A stretch of DNA of 38,306 bases from CAVXYG01 sp963766005 (GTDB taxonomy: Bacteria; Actinomycetota; Actinomycetes; S36-B12; GCA-2699445), in contig CAVXYG010000022.1 in the NCBI GenBank assembly GCA_963766005.1, forward strand, positions 1 through 38,306, read 5' to 3'. Shown here piece by piece: positions 1 to 7,282 of this stretch. The translations under genes were made by a program, and so were the position numbers. The notes under the pieces were generated by a model. The model was not told the DNA's origin. It ran no database searches and saw only the letters and a list, made by a program, of their open reading frames with translations. Within the stretch, counting starts at the first letter, position 1; every line of letters starts with the position of its first letter.

Positions 1-1
1 C

Positions 2-235
2 GATCGGCCCGCCGCCTCCCGAGACCCGCGCCGGTCGCCGAGTGCTCGGCGCCTGCCGCTGGAGGCGCCGATGCGAGCCGAGATCCTGCGCCGTCACGAG
101 ATCGCACTCGCTGCGGGCAGCTCCGTCTACCCCTGACCCCTGCGACCGGCTCCCTCGTCATGACGGCCGACGCGCTGCTCGCCCGGGGCGCGTGCTGCCG
201 CCACGGCTGCCGGCAGTGCCCCCTACGCGCCCTGA
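2..235 (+). CDS. DUF5522 family cysteine-rich protein, 5' partial, three +1 frameshifts
   Basis: Small protein of unknown function whose family ends in a Cys-rich motif that may bind metal or act in redox. Reading from position 2, the frame gives LEAPMRAEILRRHEIALAAG and then SSVYP. Three single-base shifts are needed after that: an extra T near 134, an extra T near 141, and an extra C in the run at 219-223. With these removed the product continues DPATGSLVMTADALLARGA and ends CCRHGCRQCPYAP before TGA at 233-235. The pattern YxDPxTG, MTA, RGxCCxxxCRxCPY is what I recall for DUF5522. The start is probably outside the window, although ATG at 71 is possible. The shifts look like sequence errors because each sits in or beside a C run. 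The family call is from memory of its consensus. Confidence 0.6.
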
Positions 236-317
236 CCCCCGCATGCGCTCACGGCGCCGACCCCACGGCGCGGAAGGGGGCGCTGGTCGCACCCGGACCG
301 GGTTGTGGCCGGAAGGA

Positions 318-761
318 TCAGCGCCGCCGCAGGTGCGTACTGACATGCATGGAGCGCGCCACGTCCCCCAGGCCCGCGACCAGGGCGACGAAGACGCCGG
401 CGATGGCCAGCCCGAGCCCGATGCGCACCGCCTGGTCCCAGCCGGCCTCGGCGCCGGCCATCGCGAACGGGAAGACGACGAACAGCTTCGCCAGGAGTAC
501 CAGCAACAGCGTCGCGTTCAGCGCGATGGCCAGACCGCGCAGCAAGAGGGGCTCGGCGATGACGAGACCGGCGTTGACCAGGAGCCCGACCGCCAGCGAG
601 GCGTTGGCGATCAGGAGGACCTGCTCGGCGTCGGCCGTGAGGAAGGACCAGGATTGCCAGCCGGGGGAGACGTTGATCAGCCAGAGCAGTGCGCCGTTCA
701 ACGCCGCTGCGGCGACGCGCCCGGCCCGTCGCCACACGGGTCGGCCGGAGTTCTCGACCAT
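318..761 (-). CDS. Small integral membrane protein, unknown function
   Basis: 147 aa. ATG at 761 is preceded by a strong AGGAGG ribosome site. Four hydrophobic segments are visible, roughly residues 16-33, 45-68, 73-98 and 110-135, with a basic C-terminus (HLRRR). No catalytic motif is seen and I do not recognise a named family. It has its own good ribosome site and lies downstream of plsC on the same strand, about 190 nt away, so a shared transcript is possible but not shown. Function is unassigned. Confidence 0.7.
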   Translation of the reverse strand: MVENSGRPVWRRAGRVAAAALNGALLWLINVSPGWQSWSFLTADAEQVLLIANASLAVGLLVNAGLVIAEPLLLRGLAIALNATLLLVLLAKLFVVFPFAMAGAEAGWDQAVRIGLGLAIAGVFVALVAGLGDVARSMHVSTHLRRR

Positions 762-947
762 CGGCCTCCTCCTGGTTCAGCCTGAAGGTACTCCGCTGAG
801 ACGGCAATCCGGCGGTTGGTCGAGGGCGGGTTTCTGCGTCGTCGGGCAGTGCCGGATCGGGGCTCCCCGGGGTTACGCCGGCAGGGTCGGCCAAGCATCT
901 GCGGGGCCCGCTGCCGAGGACCCTGCGGCGGTCTTCGCGCAGACCGG

Positions 948-2384
948 CTAGTCCTGTTCGGGCCAGTCGGCGAGGGTGTCGAGGTACATCTGGCGCACCT
1001 TGCTGACCTGCTCGTTGAGGTTCTCCCTGGTCCAGTCGTCGGTGCGGACCGGCGGCAGGACCGCGACGTCCACGGTGCCGGCGTGCAGCACCATGGAGTG
1101 CGCGGCCATGATCTCGCCGCAGTTGCGCATGACAATAGGGACCATCGGTACCCCGGCCTGCATGCACAGGTGGAACGGGCCCTTCTTGAACGGCAGCAGG
1201 CGGGGCGTGGGGGAGCGGGTGCCCTCCGGCGCGATTGCGATCGATTTGCCCTCCTGCAGCGCTTCGACCGCGCCCTCAAGACCGGTGCGTGCCTTGGCGC
1301 TGTCGGCCCGGTCGATGTAGACGACCTCGGTGAGATAGCCAACGGGGCCGAAGAACGGATCCTTCTGCAGCGACTTCTTCGCCACGCCGCTGAAGTCCTT
1401 GCGCAGCACCGCGCTCAAGATGAAGGGGTCGAGCTGGCTCTGATGATTGAAGGTGAAGACAGCGGGCCGCGCGGCCCACGCGTTCTCCTCGCCGACGACG
1501 CTGACCCGCACACCGGCCGCTGCCAGCGCGAGTTCGGCGCCTACTCCCGAGGTGAGGTTCGCCGCCAGCGATCGACTGCGGTTGACCAGGCCCAGGAGAG
1601 CGGCCGCGCCGAAGGTCCCGATGAAGACGCGCCGGCCGCGGCGCTGCGGACCAGGTCGATCGGCGTCGTCTCGGGCGGCCGCTTCAACGGCGTGGTCCGG
1701 CCACGCGCTTGGGCGCACGACTTCGAGCTCCTCGTCCGGATTGAGCGCGCACGGCCGGCCGAACAGCGTTAGGAAGGGCACGTCCTCAATGCCGTTGGAG
1801 TAGCCGAACGACGCGTCGAGGTCCACGTCGGTGCTCGCGGCGAAGGCTGCAACGCCGCGGCCTTCCCCGGGCCCCACCGGATGTCGCTGCCCAGCTCGCC
1901 GGTGTAGGTGCCGCTCGTCGTCGACGGCCATCTCGGTGCAGACGATGTAGTCCACGCCGAGGTCGTCGGCCGTGGCCTGGATCTGTGGGCGAGTGGCGGA
2001 TGAGGCGATGACGACCGTGTGCCGTTTGCGCTGGTGCGCCTCGATGAGGGATCGTGCGGCGGCGTAGATCATCTCGGCGAGTTCGTTGGCGAAGACGGTG
2101 CGTGCCCAGGTATCGACTTCGGCGACTGTGCGTCCGGCCTGGCCGCGGACGCCGACTCGCATGAGTTCGTCGACGTCCCGGCCGCGACGCTCGATGTTGA
2201 TGCTCTCGGCGATGCACCGGATGACTTCGCGAGGCGAGATCTCGCGGCGCTTGAGCCGGTACTTGAAGAACGCCAGCGCCGAGTAGCCCGCGATGACGCT
2301 GCCGTCGAAGTCGAAGAAGGCTCCGATCTGCGGGCCCTCCGGCGAGTCCTCGATCTGCTCGACGAGCCACTCGATGTCAGCCAT
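948..2384 (-). CDS. plsC: PlsC-type fusion: HAD phosphatase-like domain plus 1-acylglycerol-3-phosphate acyltransferase
   Basis: Two-domain enzyme of the kind found as Rv2483c in mycobacteria. The N-terminal HAD-IB domain shows FDFDGSVIAGYS (residues about 23-34), VVIASSATRPQ and GYSNGIEDVPFL. The C-terminal acyltransferase shows the HX4D motif as NHQSQLDPF and the substrate motif PEGTRS. It would acylate lysophosphatidate to phosphatidate at the membrane. ATG at 2384 has AAGGAG upstream. The gene overlaps the end of plsB by 8 nt, so the two are coupled. About 58 nt (roughly 1855-1912) are out of frame: the main frame reads HLHRRAGQRHPVGPGEGRG there, while the +1 frame reads GTYTGELGSDIRWGPGKAAA, which is the expected HAD sequence. 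A +1 followed by a -1 change explains this. 478 aa if intact. Confidence 0.87.
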   Translation of the reverse strand: MADIEWLVEQIEDSPEGPQIGAFFDFDGSVIAGYSALAFFKYRLKRREISPREVIRCIAESINIERRGRDVDELMRVGVRGQAGRTVAEVDTWARTVFANELAEMIYAAARSLIEAHQRKRHTVVIASSATRPQIQATADDLGVDYIVCTEMAVDDERHLHRRAGQRHPVGPGEGRGVAAFAASTDVDLDASFGYSNGIEDVPFLTLFGRPCALNPDEELEVVRPSAWPDHAVEAAARDDADRPGPQRRGRRVFIGTFGAAALLGLVNRSRSLAANLTSGVGAELALAAAGVRVSVVGEENAWAARPAVFTFNHQSQLDPFILSAVLRKDFSGVAKKSLQKDPFFGPVGYLTEVVYIDRADSAKARTGLEGAVEALQEGKSIAIAPEGTRSPTPRLLPFKKGPFHLCMQAGVPMVPIVMRNCGEIMAAHSMVLHAGTVDVAVLPPVRTDDWTRENLNEQVSKVRQMYLDTLADWPEQD

Positions 2385-4194
2385 GCCCTGCTCCTTGCCC
2401 CGGGTCGCTGCGCCGGATGAGGATCGGTTGGCCGGCTGCCTGGGCGACCTGGCGCAGCGTGTCGAGTCGGCGCACGGATCTGGCCCAGCTCCTCGGCGAA
2501 GGCCGCCCGGTCCTCGGCCAGATTCGGGTCCGTCCGTCGAGCAGCCCGGGCTTGCCCGCAACCATCGCAGCGTTGCGGAAGTAGTCGCGGGAGATGGACT
2601 CCGCCGTGGGCAGCTCCGACTGCAGCCACCGCTGCCGGGCCACTCCGAGGCACCGCTCCACCAGCAGGTTCTCGTCGGTCGCTTCCTCGCCGTGCAAGGC
2701 CAGCTCGTCGGCCAGGACGCTGTAGGCCTCCAGGATGGCGCCGACGACCCGGTGGGCCAGGATCAGTTCCAGGCCGGCCAGCCGGGACAGGACATCCTCG
2801 GCAGTGAACTTGTCCCCTTCCCACTCCGGGTAGATGAGGGTGATCTCGGCGGCGATCTGGCCGGCGAACTCCAGCGTGCCGGGGAAGAAGAACTCGAACC
2901 GGAGCAGATCCTTCAGCCGCCGGGCCGATAGCCACGTTGCGCTGTTGATGTCCTGCGCGTGCTCCTCAGCCGCCTGCAGCGCGGCGAGCTCGGCGATCGC
3001 GCGGGCGACGAAGAAGTGGATGATCGTGTTGCGGTAGAAGGCGGCCTCGTGCTGCTTCGCCAGCTCCACCCAGTAGACGCTCTCCGCGCCACCGTCGTAG
3101 GTCGACACCACGCCCTCCCCGACGAGGCGGTCCAGGGTCTCGCGCAGCACGGACGGCCGGGACAGGTCAAGCGGATCGATCATCGGCAGGCTGCGCTGCC
3201 GGATGTAGTCCAGCAGCGGGTCCAGGATGCTGCGGCCCTCGGCCACGGTGATCGCACGGTCGCCGTTGTCCAGCAGGGCGAAGGTGATCAGCGATGCCGG
3301 GGTGATGGGCGTGACCCTGTTGATGCGGTTGGACACCTCGATGGCGACCTTGGGCACGGCCAGCCGGGGTCGCGGGACACCGTTGTCATCCTCGGTCAGC
3401 GACACCGCGTCCCGCAGCGACAGGGGTTCGCCGAACCGGAGGTAGGCGCGGCCCAGCCGGCGGGACTGGGCCGTGGCGAAGTCGTAGAGCCAGCTGAAGC
3501 TCTCGCCCTTCTTCGTCCCGCCCATCTCCTCCGCGGAGATGGCACTGACCTCGTGCTGCTGGTCGTAGATGACCGAGGTGGGGATCACGTGAACGTCGTG
3601 CTCCGGGTACTCCTCGAAGGCATCCATCACGTAGCTGAGCACGCCGAGCCGCGGGGGCCGCAGCTTGCCGGTCCGGGTGCGCCCGCCCTCCACGTACCAC
3701 TCCAGGTTCTTGCGCTCTGCGATGAGGTGGCCCAAATACCCTCGCAGTACCGCCCGGTAGACGTGGTCGTCGCGGAACTGCCGGCGGATGAAGACGATGC
3801 CGTTGCGCCGGCCGATCGACGACAGCGGCCACAACGCGAGATTGGCCCCCGCCAAGACGTTGTTCGGCGGGAACCCCTGCTCCATCAGGGCGGAGCGGAG
3901 GACGAGGGCGTCGAGGTAGCTGCGGTGGTTGGGCAGGAAGATCAGCGACGTGGTCTGGTTCAGGCGGCGCAGCGCGCGTACCTCGTCGGGCCGATAGTCC
4001 AGGCGGTATGCCCGTGACAGCCAGCGGCAGAACCGGTCCCACACGGCGACGCTGAAATGACCGGGTTGGGCGGCCATCTCCTTGAGGTCCGCCTCGGCTT
4101 CCTTGCGCACCTCGCTGATCGGGCGCCCGGACTCCGCCGCGAGCGCCCGCAAGGTGGCGCCCATCGCCGCGGTCCCCAGCACATCGTCTTCCAC
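2377..4194 (-). CDS. plsB: Glycerol-3-phosphate 1-O-acyltransferase, PlsB family
   Basis: First acylation of glycerol-3-phosphate in phospholipid synthesis, followed by the PlsC encoded downstream. 605 aa, shorter than E. coli or mycobacterial PlsB (about 790-810), with the lack mainly at the N-terminus. PlsB motifs: block I NHRSYLDALVLRS, block II as RRQFRDD, block III VEGGRTRTGK, block IV VHVIPTSVIYD. The start is GTG at 4194 with a GGGG stretch upstream; an ATG at 4205 opens another frame. Near the C-terminus about 60 nt (roughly 2472-2532) are out of frame: the main frame gives RIWPRTGRPSPRSWARSV, while the neighbouring frame gives TDPNLAEDRAAFAEELGQIR, which fits. This is a -1 then +1 pair, likely sequence error. 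The end overlaps plsC. Confidence 0.88.
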   Translation of the reverse strand: MEDDVLGTAAMGATLRALAAESGRPISEVRKEAEADLKEMAAQPGHFSVAVWDRFCRWLSRAYRLDYRPDEVRALRRLNQTTSLIFLPNHRSYLDALVLRSALMEQGFPPNNVLAGANLALWPLSSIGRRNGIVFIRRQFRDDHVYRAVLRGYLGHLIAERKNLEWYVEGGRTRTGKLRPPRLGVLSYVMDAFEEYPEHDVHVIPTSVIYDQQHEVSAISAEEMGGTKKGESFSWLYDFATAQSRRLGRAYLRFGEPLSLRDAVSLTEDDNGVPRPRLAVPKVAIEVSNRINRVTPITPASLITFALLDNGDRAITVAEGRSILDPLLDYIRQRSLPMIDPLDLSRPSVLRETLDRLVGEGVVSTYDGGAESVYWVELAKQHEAAFYRNTIIHFFVARAIAELAALQAAEEHAQDINSATWLSARRLKDLLRFEFFFPGTLEFAGQIAAEITLIYPEWEGDKFTAEDVLSRLAGLELILAHRVVGAILEAYSVLADELALHGEEATDENLLVERCLGVARQRWLQSELPTAESISRDYFRNAAMVAGKPGLLDGRTRIWPRTGRPSPRSWARSVRRLDTLRQVAQAAGQPILIRRSDPGQGAGHG

Positions 4195-4227
4195 AGTCGC
4201 CCCATCCGCCGCCGAGCAGGTCTGGCG

Positions 4228-4482
4228 TCAGACTAGGCGCAGCGATCCGGGGACGCAGCGCAGTTGCCCGACGACGCGGGCGGCGGGCACCTGCCGAGCG
4301 CCGCATGCCTCGCCGATCGCCGGTCCACAGGGGTGCTCGCCGGGGTCGACGACGGCCACCGACGCGGTTCGCCCGTCGACGGCGTCCGCGGCCGGGAGGT
4401 TCGCGGCGGCGCTGCCTGCGCGTCCTCGATACCGCGGTGTGCACCAGCAGCAGACGGCGAACCCGGCGGGCGACGCCGGCAC
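4228..4482 (-). CDS. Hypothetical protein, possible short gene
   Basis: 84 aa, lying just upstream of plsB on the same strand. It is not recognised. Third positions are nearly all G or C across ADAVDGRTASVAVVDPGEHP and the following residues, which is typical coding bias here, and the peptide has four cysteines in its C-terminal half and near the start. The N-terminal third reads less naturally; another frame just upstream (starting near 4516, MAANPAVIRRRRR) could be its true 5' end after a frameshift. No convincing ribosome site was found. Treat it as tentative. Confidence 0.35.
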   Translation of the reverse strand: MPASPAGFAVCCWCTPRYRGRAGSAAANLPAADAVDGRTASVAVVDPGEHPCGPAIGEACGARQVPAARVVGQLRCVPGSLRLV

Positions 4483-4786
4483 GACGTCGTCGGCGGATCA
4501 CGGCCGGATTGGCCGCCATGGGTCCCGACGGGTGGCAGCGCATCGGGTCCGCCCGCCACGACCGGCCGGGAGCCCGTCATCGGGTCTGCCGGCACTCCTC
4601 AAACCCGGCCGGGGATCCCATCACCCCGCCGCATCTGGGCGCCCCGTGGGCCACGTCCCCGGGTCCACGGGCGCACCCGGGCCCACACACAGGGGCGCAC
4701 CCGGCCCACGGCTCGGGCCTTGGCCCGCCTCGGTGGCCAGCCCGTCCGGCCCGCGGGCGGGGACATCCCCGGAGTCGCGGGCGCCG
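4483..4786. other. Intergenic region between leuA and the upstream part of the plsB locus
   Basis: About 300 nt of very GC-rich DNA. Two near-identical direct copies of a short C/G motif (GGGCGCACCCGGGCCCAC and GGGCGCACCCGGCCCAC) lie at about 4669-4710. A short GGGGA/TCCCC inverted repeat at about 4756-4768 follows leuA and could help end its transcript. No gene with convincing coding bias or a ribosome site was seen. Confidence 0.4.
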
Positions 4787-6520
4787 TCAGGCGCGCTCGG
4801 CCCGGTTCACCGCCGAGACGACCGCCTTGAGCGACGACGTCACGATGGAGGAGTCGATCCCGACGCCCCACAGCACCCGGCCGTCGATCGCGCACTCCAG
4901 GTAGGAGGCCGCCGAGGCGTCGCCGCCGGCGGACATCGCGTGCTCGGCGTAGTCGAGCACGCGAACGTCCACGCCGCGCTGGTGCAGGGCGTCGCAGAAC
5001 GCGGCGATGGGCCCGTTGCCGGTGCCTTCCAGCTCGACCTGTTCGCCGCCGTCCTCCAGCACCACTCCGATCGTGGTCGGCTCGCCGACGGTGGAATCCT
5101 GGCTCACCGAGATGAGCCGGAAGCGGCCCCACGGGGCAGCGTCGTTCGGCAGGTACTCATCCAGGAACGCCTCCCACATGTGCTGCGGGGTGACCTCGCC
5201 GCCTTCGCTGTCGGTCAGGCGCTGGATGACCTGGCTGAACTCGATCTGCAGCCGACGCGGCAGCTCCAGCCGGTGCTCGGTGCGCATGATGTAGGCGACG
5301 CCGCCCTTGCCGGACTGGCTGTTGACCCTGATGACCGCCTCGTAGGTGCGACCCACGTCCTGCGGATCGATCGGCAGGTAGGGGACCTCCCAGCGGTGCT
5401 GGCGGACATCGATGCCGTCGGCCCCGGCCTCCTCGGCCAGCGCCTGCAGGCCCTTGTTGATGGCGTCCTGGTGCGAGCCCGAGAAGGCGGTGAAGACCAG
5501 GTCGCCGCCGTAGGGGTGCCGCTCCGGGACCGACATCTGGTTGCAGTACTCGACGGTGCGCCGGATGTCGTCGATGTCGTGGAAGTCGATCTGCGGGTCG
5601 ATGCCCTGGCTGAACAGGTTCATGCCGAGGGTCACCAGGCAGACGTTGCCGGTCCGTTCGCCGTTGCCGAACAGGCAGCCCTCGATGCGGTCGGCACCAG
5701 CCAGGTAGCCCAGCTCCGCGGCTGCAACGGCAGTCCCGCGGTCGTTGTGCGGATGCAGGCTCAGCACCAGGGAATCGCGTCGGGCCAGGTTCCGGTGCAT
5801 CCACTCGATGGAATCGGCGTAGACGTTCGGAGTGGCCATCTCGACCGTGGCCGGCAGGTTGATGATGGTCTTGCGCTCGGGCGTGGGCTCCCAGACATCG
5901 GTGACCGCGTTGCACACCTCCACGGCGTACTCAAGCTCGGTCCCGGTGTAGGACTCCGGGGAGTACTCGAACAGCACGTCGGTCTCGTCGGCGATCTGAT
6001 CGGCGTACTTCTTGCACAGCTGTGCGCCGTGGATCGCGATCTCCTTGATGCCGGCGCGATCGAGTCCGAAGACGACCCGGCGCTGCAGCGTGGAGGTGGA
6101 GTTGTACAGGTGGACGATGGCGCGCTTGGCTCCCCGGATCGCCTCGAACGTCCGCTCGATCAGGTGCTCGCGCGACTGGGTCAGCACCTGGATGACCACA
6201 TCGTCGGGAATCATGTCCTCGTCGATGAGCTGTCGGACGAAGTCGAAGTCGGTCTGGCTGGCGGAGGGGAAGCCGACCTCGATCTCCTTGTAGCCCATCC
6301 GGACCAGCAACTCGAACATCCGGCGCTTGCGCTCCGGGCTCATGGGGTCGATCAGTGCTTGGTTGCCGTCGCGCAGATCGACAGCGCACCAGCGGGGCGC
6401 CTGGGTGATGACCTTCCCCGGCCAGGTGCGATCCGGCAGTTCGACAGGGCGGAAGGGCGCGTAGCGATGCGCCGGCATGCCACTTGGCTGCTGGGGGGAC
6501 TGCTCGTCAATGATGTGCAT
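4787..6520 (-). CDS. leuA: 2-isopropylmalate synthase
   Basis: Condenses 2-oxoisovalerate and acetyl-CoA to 2-isopropylmalate, the committed step of leucine synthesis. 577 aa, of the long actinobacterial type. The catalytic TIM-barrel domain carries DLRDGNQALIDPMS near the start, the metal-binding HPHNDRGTAVAA, and GNGERTGN. The C-terminal regulatory (LeuA dimer, leucine-sensing) domain covers about residues 430-577. ATG at 6520 is chosen because the residues from MHIIDEQSP onward look natural and GGAG lies 9 nt upstream, whereas in-frame upstream codons run back through the leader region. No frameshifts. It is preceded by a leucine leader peptide and hairpins, so control by leucine supply is likely in addition to feedback inhibition. 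Confidence 0.96.
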   Translation of the reverse strand: MHIIDEQSPQQPSGMPAHRYAPFRPVELPDRTWPGKVITQAPRWCAVDLRDGNQALIDPMSPERKRRMFELLVRMGYKEIEVGFPSASQTDFDFVRQLIDEDMIPDDVVIQVLTQSREHLIERTFEAIRGAKRAIVHLYNSTSTLQRRVVFGLDRAGIKEIAIHGAQLCKKYADQIADETDVLFEYSPESYTGTELEYAVEVCNAVTDVWEPTPERKTIINLPATVEMATPNVYADSIEWMHRNLARRDSLVLSLHPHNDRGTAVAAAELGYLAGADRIEGCLFGNGERTGNVCLVTLGMNLFSQGIDPQIDFHDIDDIRRTVEYCNQMSVPERHPYGGDLVFTAFSGSHQDAINKGLQALAEEAGADGIDVRQHRWEVPYLPIDPQDVGRTYEAVIRVNSQSGKGGVAYIMRTEHRLELPRRLQIEFSQVIQRLTDSEGGEVTPQHMWEAFLDEYLPNDAAPWGRFRLISVSQDSTVGEPTTIGVVLEDGGEQVELEGTGNGPIAAFCDALHQRGVDVRVLDYAEHAMSAGGDASAASYLECAIDGRVLWGVGIDSSIVTSSLKAVVSAVNRAERA

Positions 6521-6604
6521 GGGTCGGGTCTCCGGTGGTCGGTTGGGAGACCGGCGCGCCAGGCCATCCCGCGACGGGGAGGCCGGTCGATCAGGCCCCG
6601 TCGC
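6521..6604 (-). promoter_or_regulatory. leuA leader with competing hairpins (attenuator-like)
   Basis: Three inverted repeats lie between the leader peptide and leuA. (1) GCGACGGGG at 6604-6596 pairs with CCCCGTCGC at 6579-6571; its 5' arm lies inside the leader ORF and the leader stop codon is in the loop. (2) GACCGGC/GCCGGTC, 6588-6582 with 6555-6549. (3) GGTCTCC at 6552-6546 pairs with GGAGACC at 6533-6527, hiding the leuA ribosome site. Hairpins 2 and 3 share bases and exclude each other. No U-tract follows, so I infer control of translation (or Rho-dependent ending) rather than an intrinsic terminator. The pairings are seen directly; the mechanism is inference. Confidence 0.65.
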
Positions 6605-6635
6605 GGCTGCCAAGGAGCAGGCGCACAGGCATCAT
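6591..6635 (-). CDS. Leucine leader peptide of leuA
   Basis: 14-residue ORF, MMPVRLLLGSRDGA, with three consecutive leucine codons CTG CTC CTT (6620-6612) and TGA at 6593-6591. It starts 7 nt after a -10-like TACAGT, so it is probably translated from a leaderless mRNA. Ribosome stalling at the Leu codons when charged tRNA-Leu is scarce would cover the 5' arm of hairpin 1 and change the folding ahead of leuA. Leucine leader peptides before leuA are known in other bacteria, including actinobacteria. This one is inferred from position and codon content. Confidence 0.75.
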   Translation of the reverse strand: MMPVRLLLGSRDGA

Positions 6636-6642
6636 CGTGTGC

Positions 6643-6651
6643 ACTGTAGCA
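6643..6651 (-). promoter_or_regulatory. Extended -10 promoter for the leuA leader
   Basis: TGCTACAGT on the minus strand: TG-N followed by a TACAGT hexamer at 6648-6643. No clear -35 is seen, which is normal for extended -10 promoters. The predicted start of transcription, 6-8 nt downstream, falls on the first ATG of the leader peptide. Confidence 0.5.
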
Positions 6652-6696
6652 GGCGCCGGTCCGGCACGGCCATTTCTGCGAGACCGTGCATCGGTC

Positions 6697-6735
6697 CGTT
6701 CCCGGGTTGCGGCGCAGTGCCGCAACCCGGGAACG
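6697..6735 (-). terminator. 17-bp perfect hairpin between the TM2 gene and leuA
   Basis: CGTTCCCGGGTTGCGGC at 6697-6713 pairs perfectly with 6719-6735 around a 5-nt loop. It lies 24 nt past the stop of the TM2 gene and upstream of the leuA promoter. There is no T-run, so it would be an actinobacterial-type terminator without a U-tail, acting on the TM2 transcript. Being symmetrical, it could also bind a dimeric protein. Confidence 0.6.
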
Positions 6736-6758
6736 CGGGTCCGATGACGCGCAGTGCG

Positions 6759-7136
6759 TCACCAGTTCGACAGGACACGTCCTTCCTTGTCCTTGAAGGA
6801 CCCGACCAGGATCATGATGAAGTCGATGAGCGCCCAGATCCCCAGCCCGCCCAAGGTGACGATCATGAGGATGCCGGTGCCGACCTTGCCGACGTAGAAG
6901 CGGTGGATCCCGAACACTCCGAGGAACCAGGCCAGCAGTGCGGCGGCCAGTCGGCTCTTCGGGCTGGCCGGGCGGCCTTGGGCATCGACCATCGGCTTGC
7001 CGTCGGGGAAGCGGGGGATGTCGTTCTGCGGAGCCGCCGGGGCGGCCGCCGGGTAGCTGGGGGGCGGCGGGGGCGGCGGGGGCGGCGGGGTCGGAGCGCC
7101 CGCGTTCTCGGCGCTCTCGGGGTTGGGGCTAGTCAT
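6759..7136 (-). CDS. TM2 domain membrane protein with polyproline tract
   Basis: 125 aa. ATG at 7136 follows GGAGG. The N-terminus is disordered and contains ten consecutive prolines (residues 17-26). The C-terminal half is a TM2 domain: helix about 63-83 (AAALLAWFLGVFGIHRFYVG), a short turn GKVGTG, then helix about 88-112, and a conserved ending FKDKEGRVLSNW. TM2 proteins are small membrane proteins, often of unknown role, with two helices joined by a tight turn. The proline run should need EF-P to be translated. It is transcribed on the same strand as leuA but separated by a long hairpin. Confidence 0.85.
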   Translation of the reverse strand: MTSPNPESAENAGAPTPPPPPPPPPPSYPAAAPAAPQNDIPRFPDGKPMVDAQGRPASPKSRLAAALLAWFLGVFGIHRFYVGKVGTGILMIVTLGGLGIWALIDFIMILVGSFKDKEGRVLSNW

Positions 7137-7270
7137 AGTTCCTCCAGTTCGGGTGCCAGCGGTCCGCGGGCACTCCAGGCAGTGAGTACCCAGTCCCGGT
7201 GGCGCGCAAACGCGTGATCGGGCGCGCCGTCTCATCGAACCACTAGGACCTTCGGCAGTCGCCGCAGGCC

Positions 7271-7276
7271 TACATT
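7271..7276 (+). promoter_or_regulatory. -10 box for a leaderless transcript
   Basis: TACATT, 6 nt before the ATG at 7283. There is no ribosome site between them. The spacing predicts that the mRNA begins at the start codon. No good -35 was found. Confidence 0.5.
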
Positions 7277-7282
7277 GGCACT

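Noticed and set aside
4669..4710. CRISPR or tandem repeat array
   Set aside because: There are only two imperfect copies of a short GC-rich motif, with no spacer series and no cas genes.
6521..6648. T-box riboswitch before leuA
   Set aside because: No T-box consensus or specifier stem was seen. The Leu-codon ORF explains the region better.
4082..6649. 855-codon open frame on the plus strand opposite leuA
   Set aside because: It is the antisense shadow of leuA, caused by high GC. It has no domain, an odd composition and no ribosome site.
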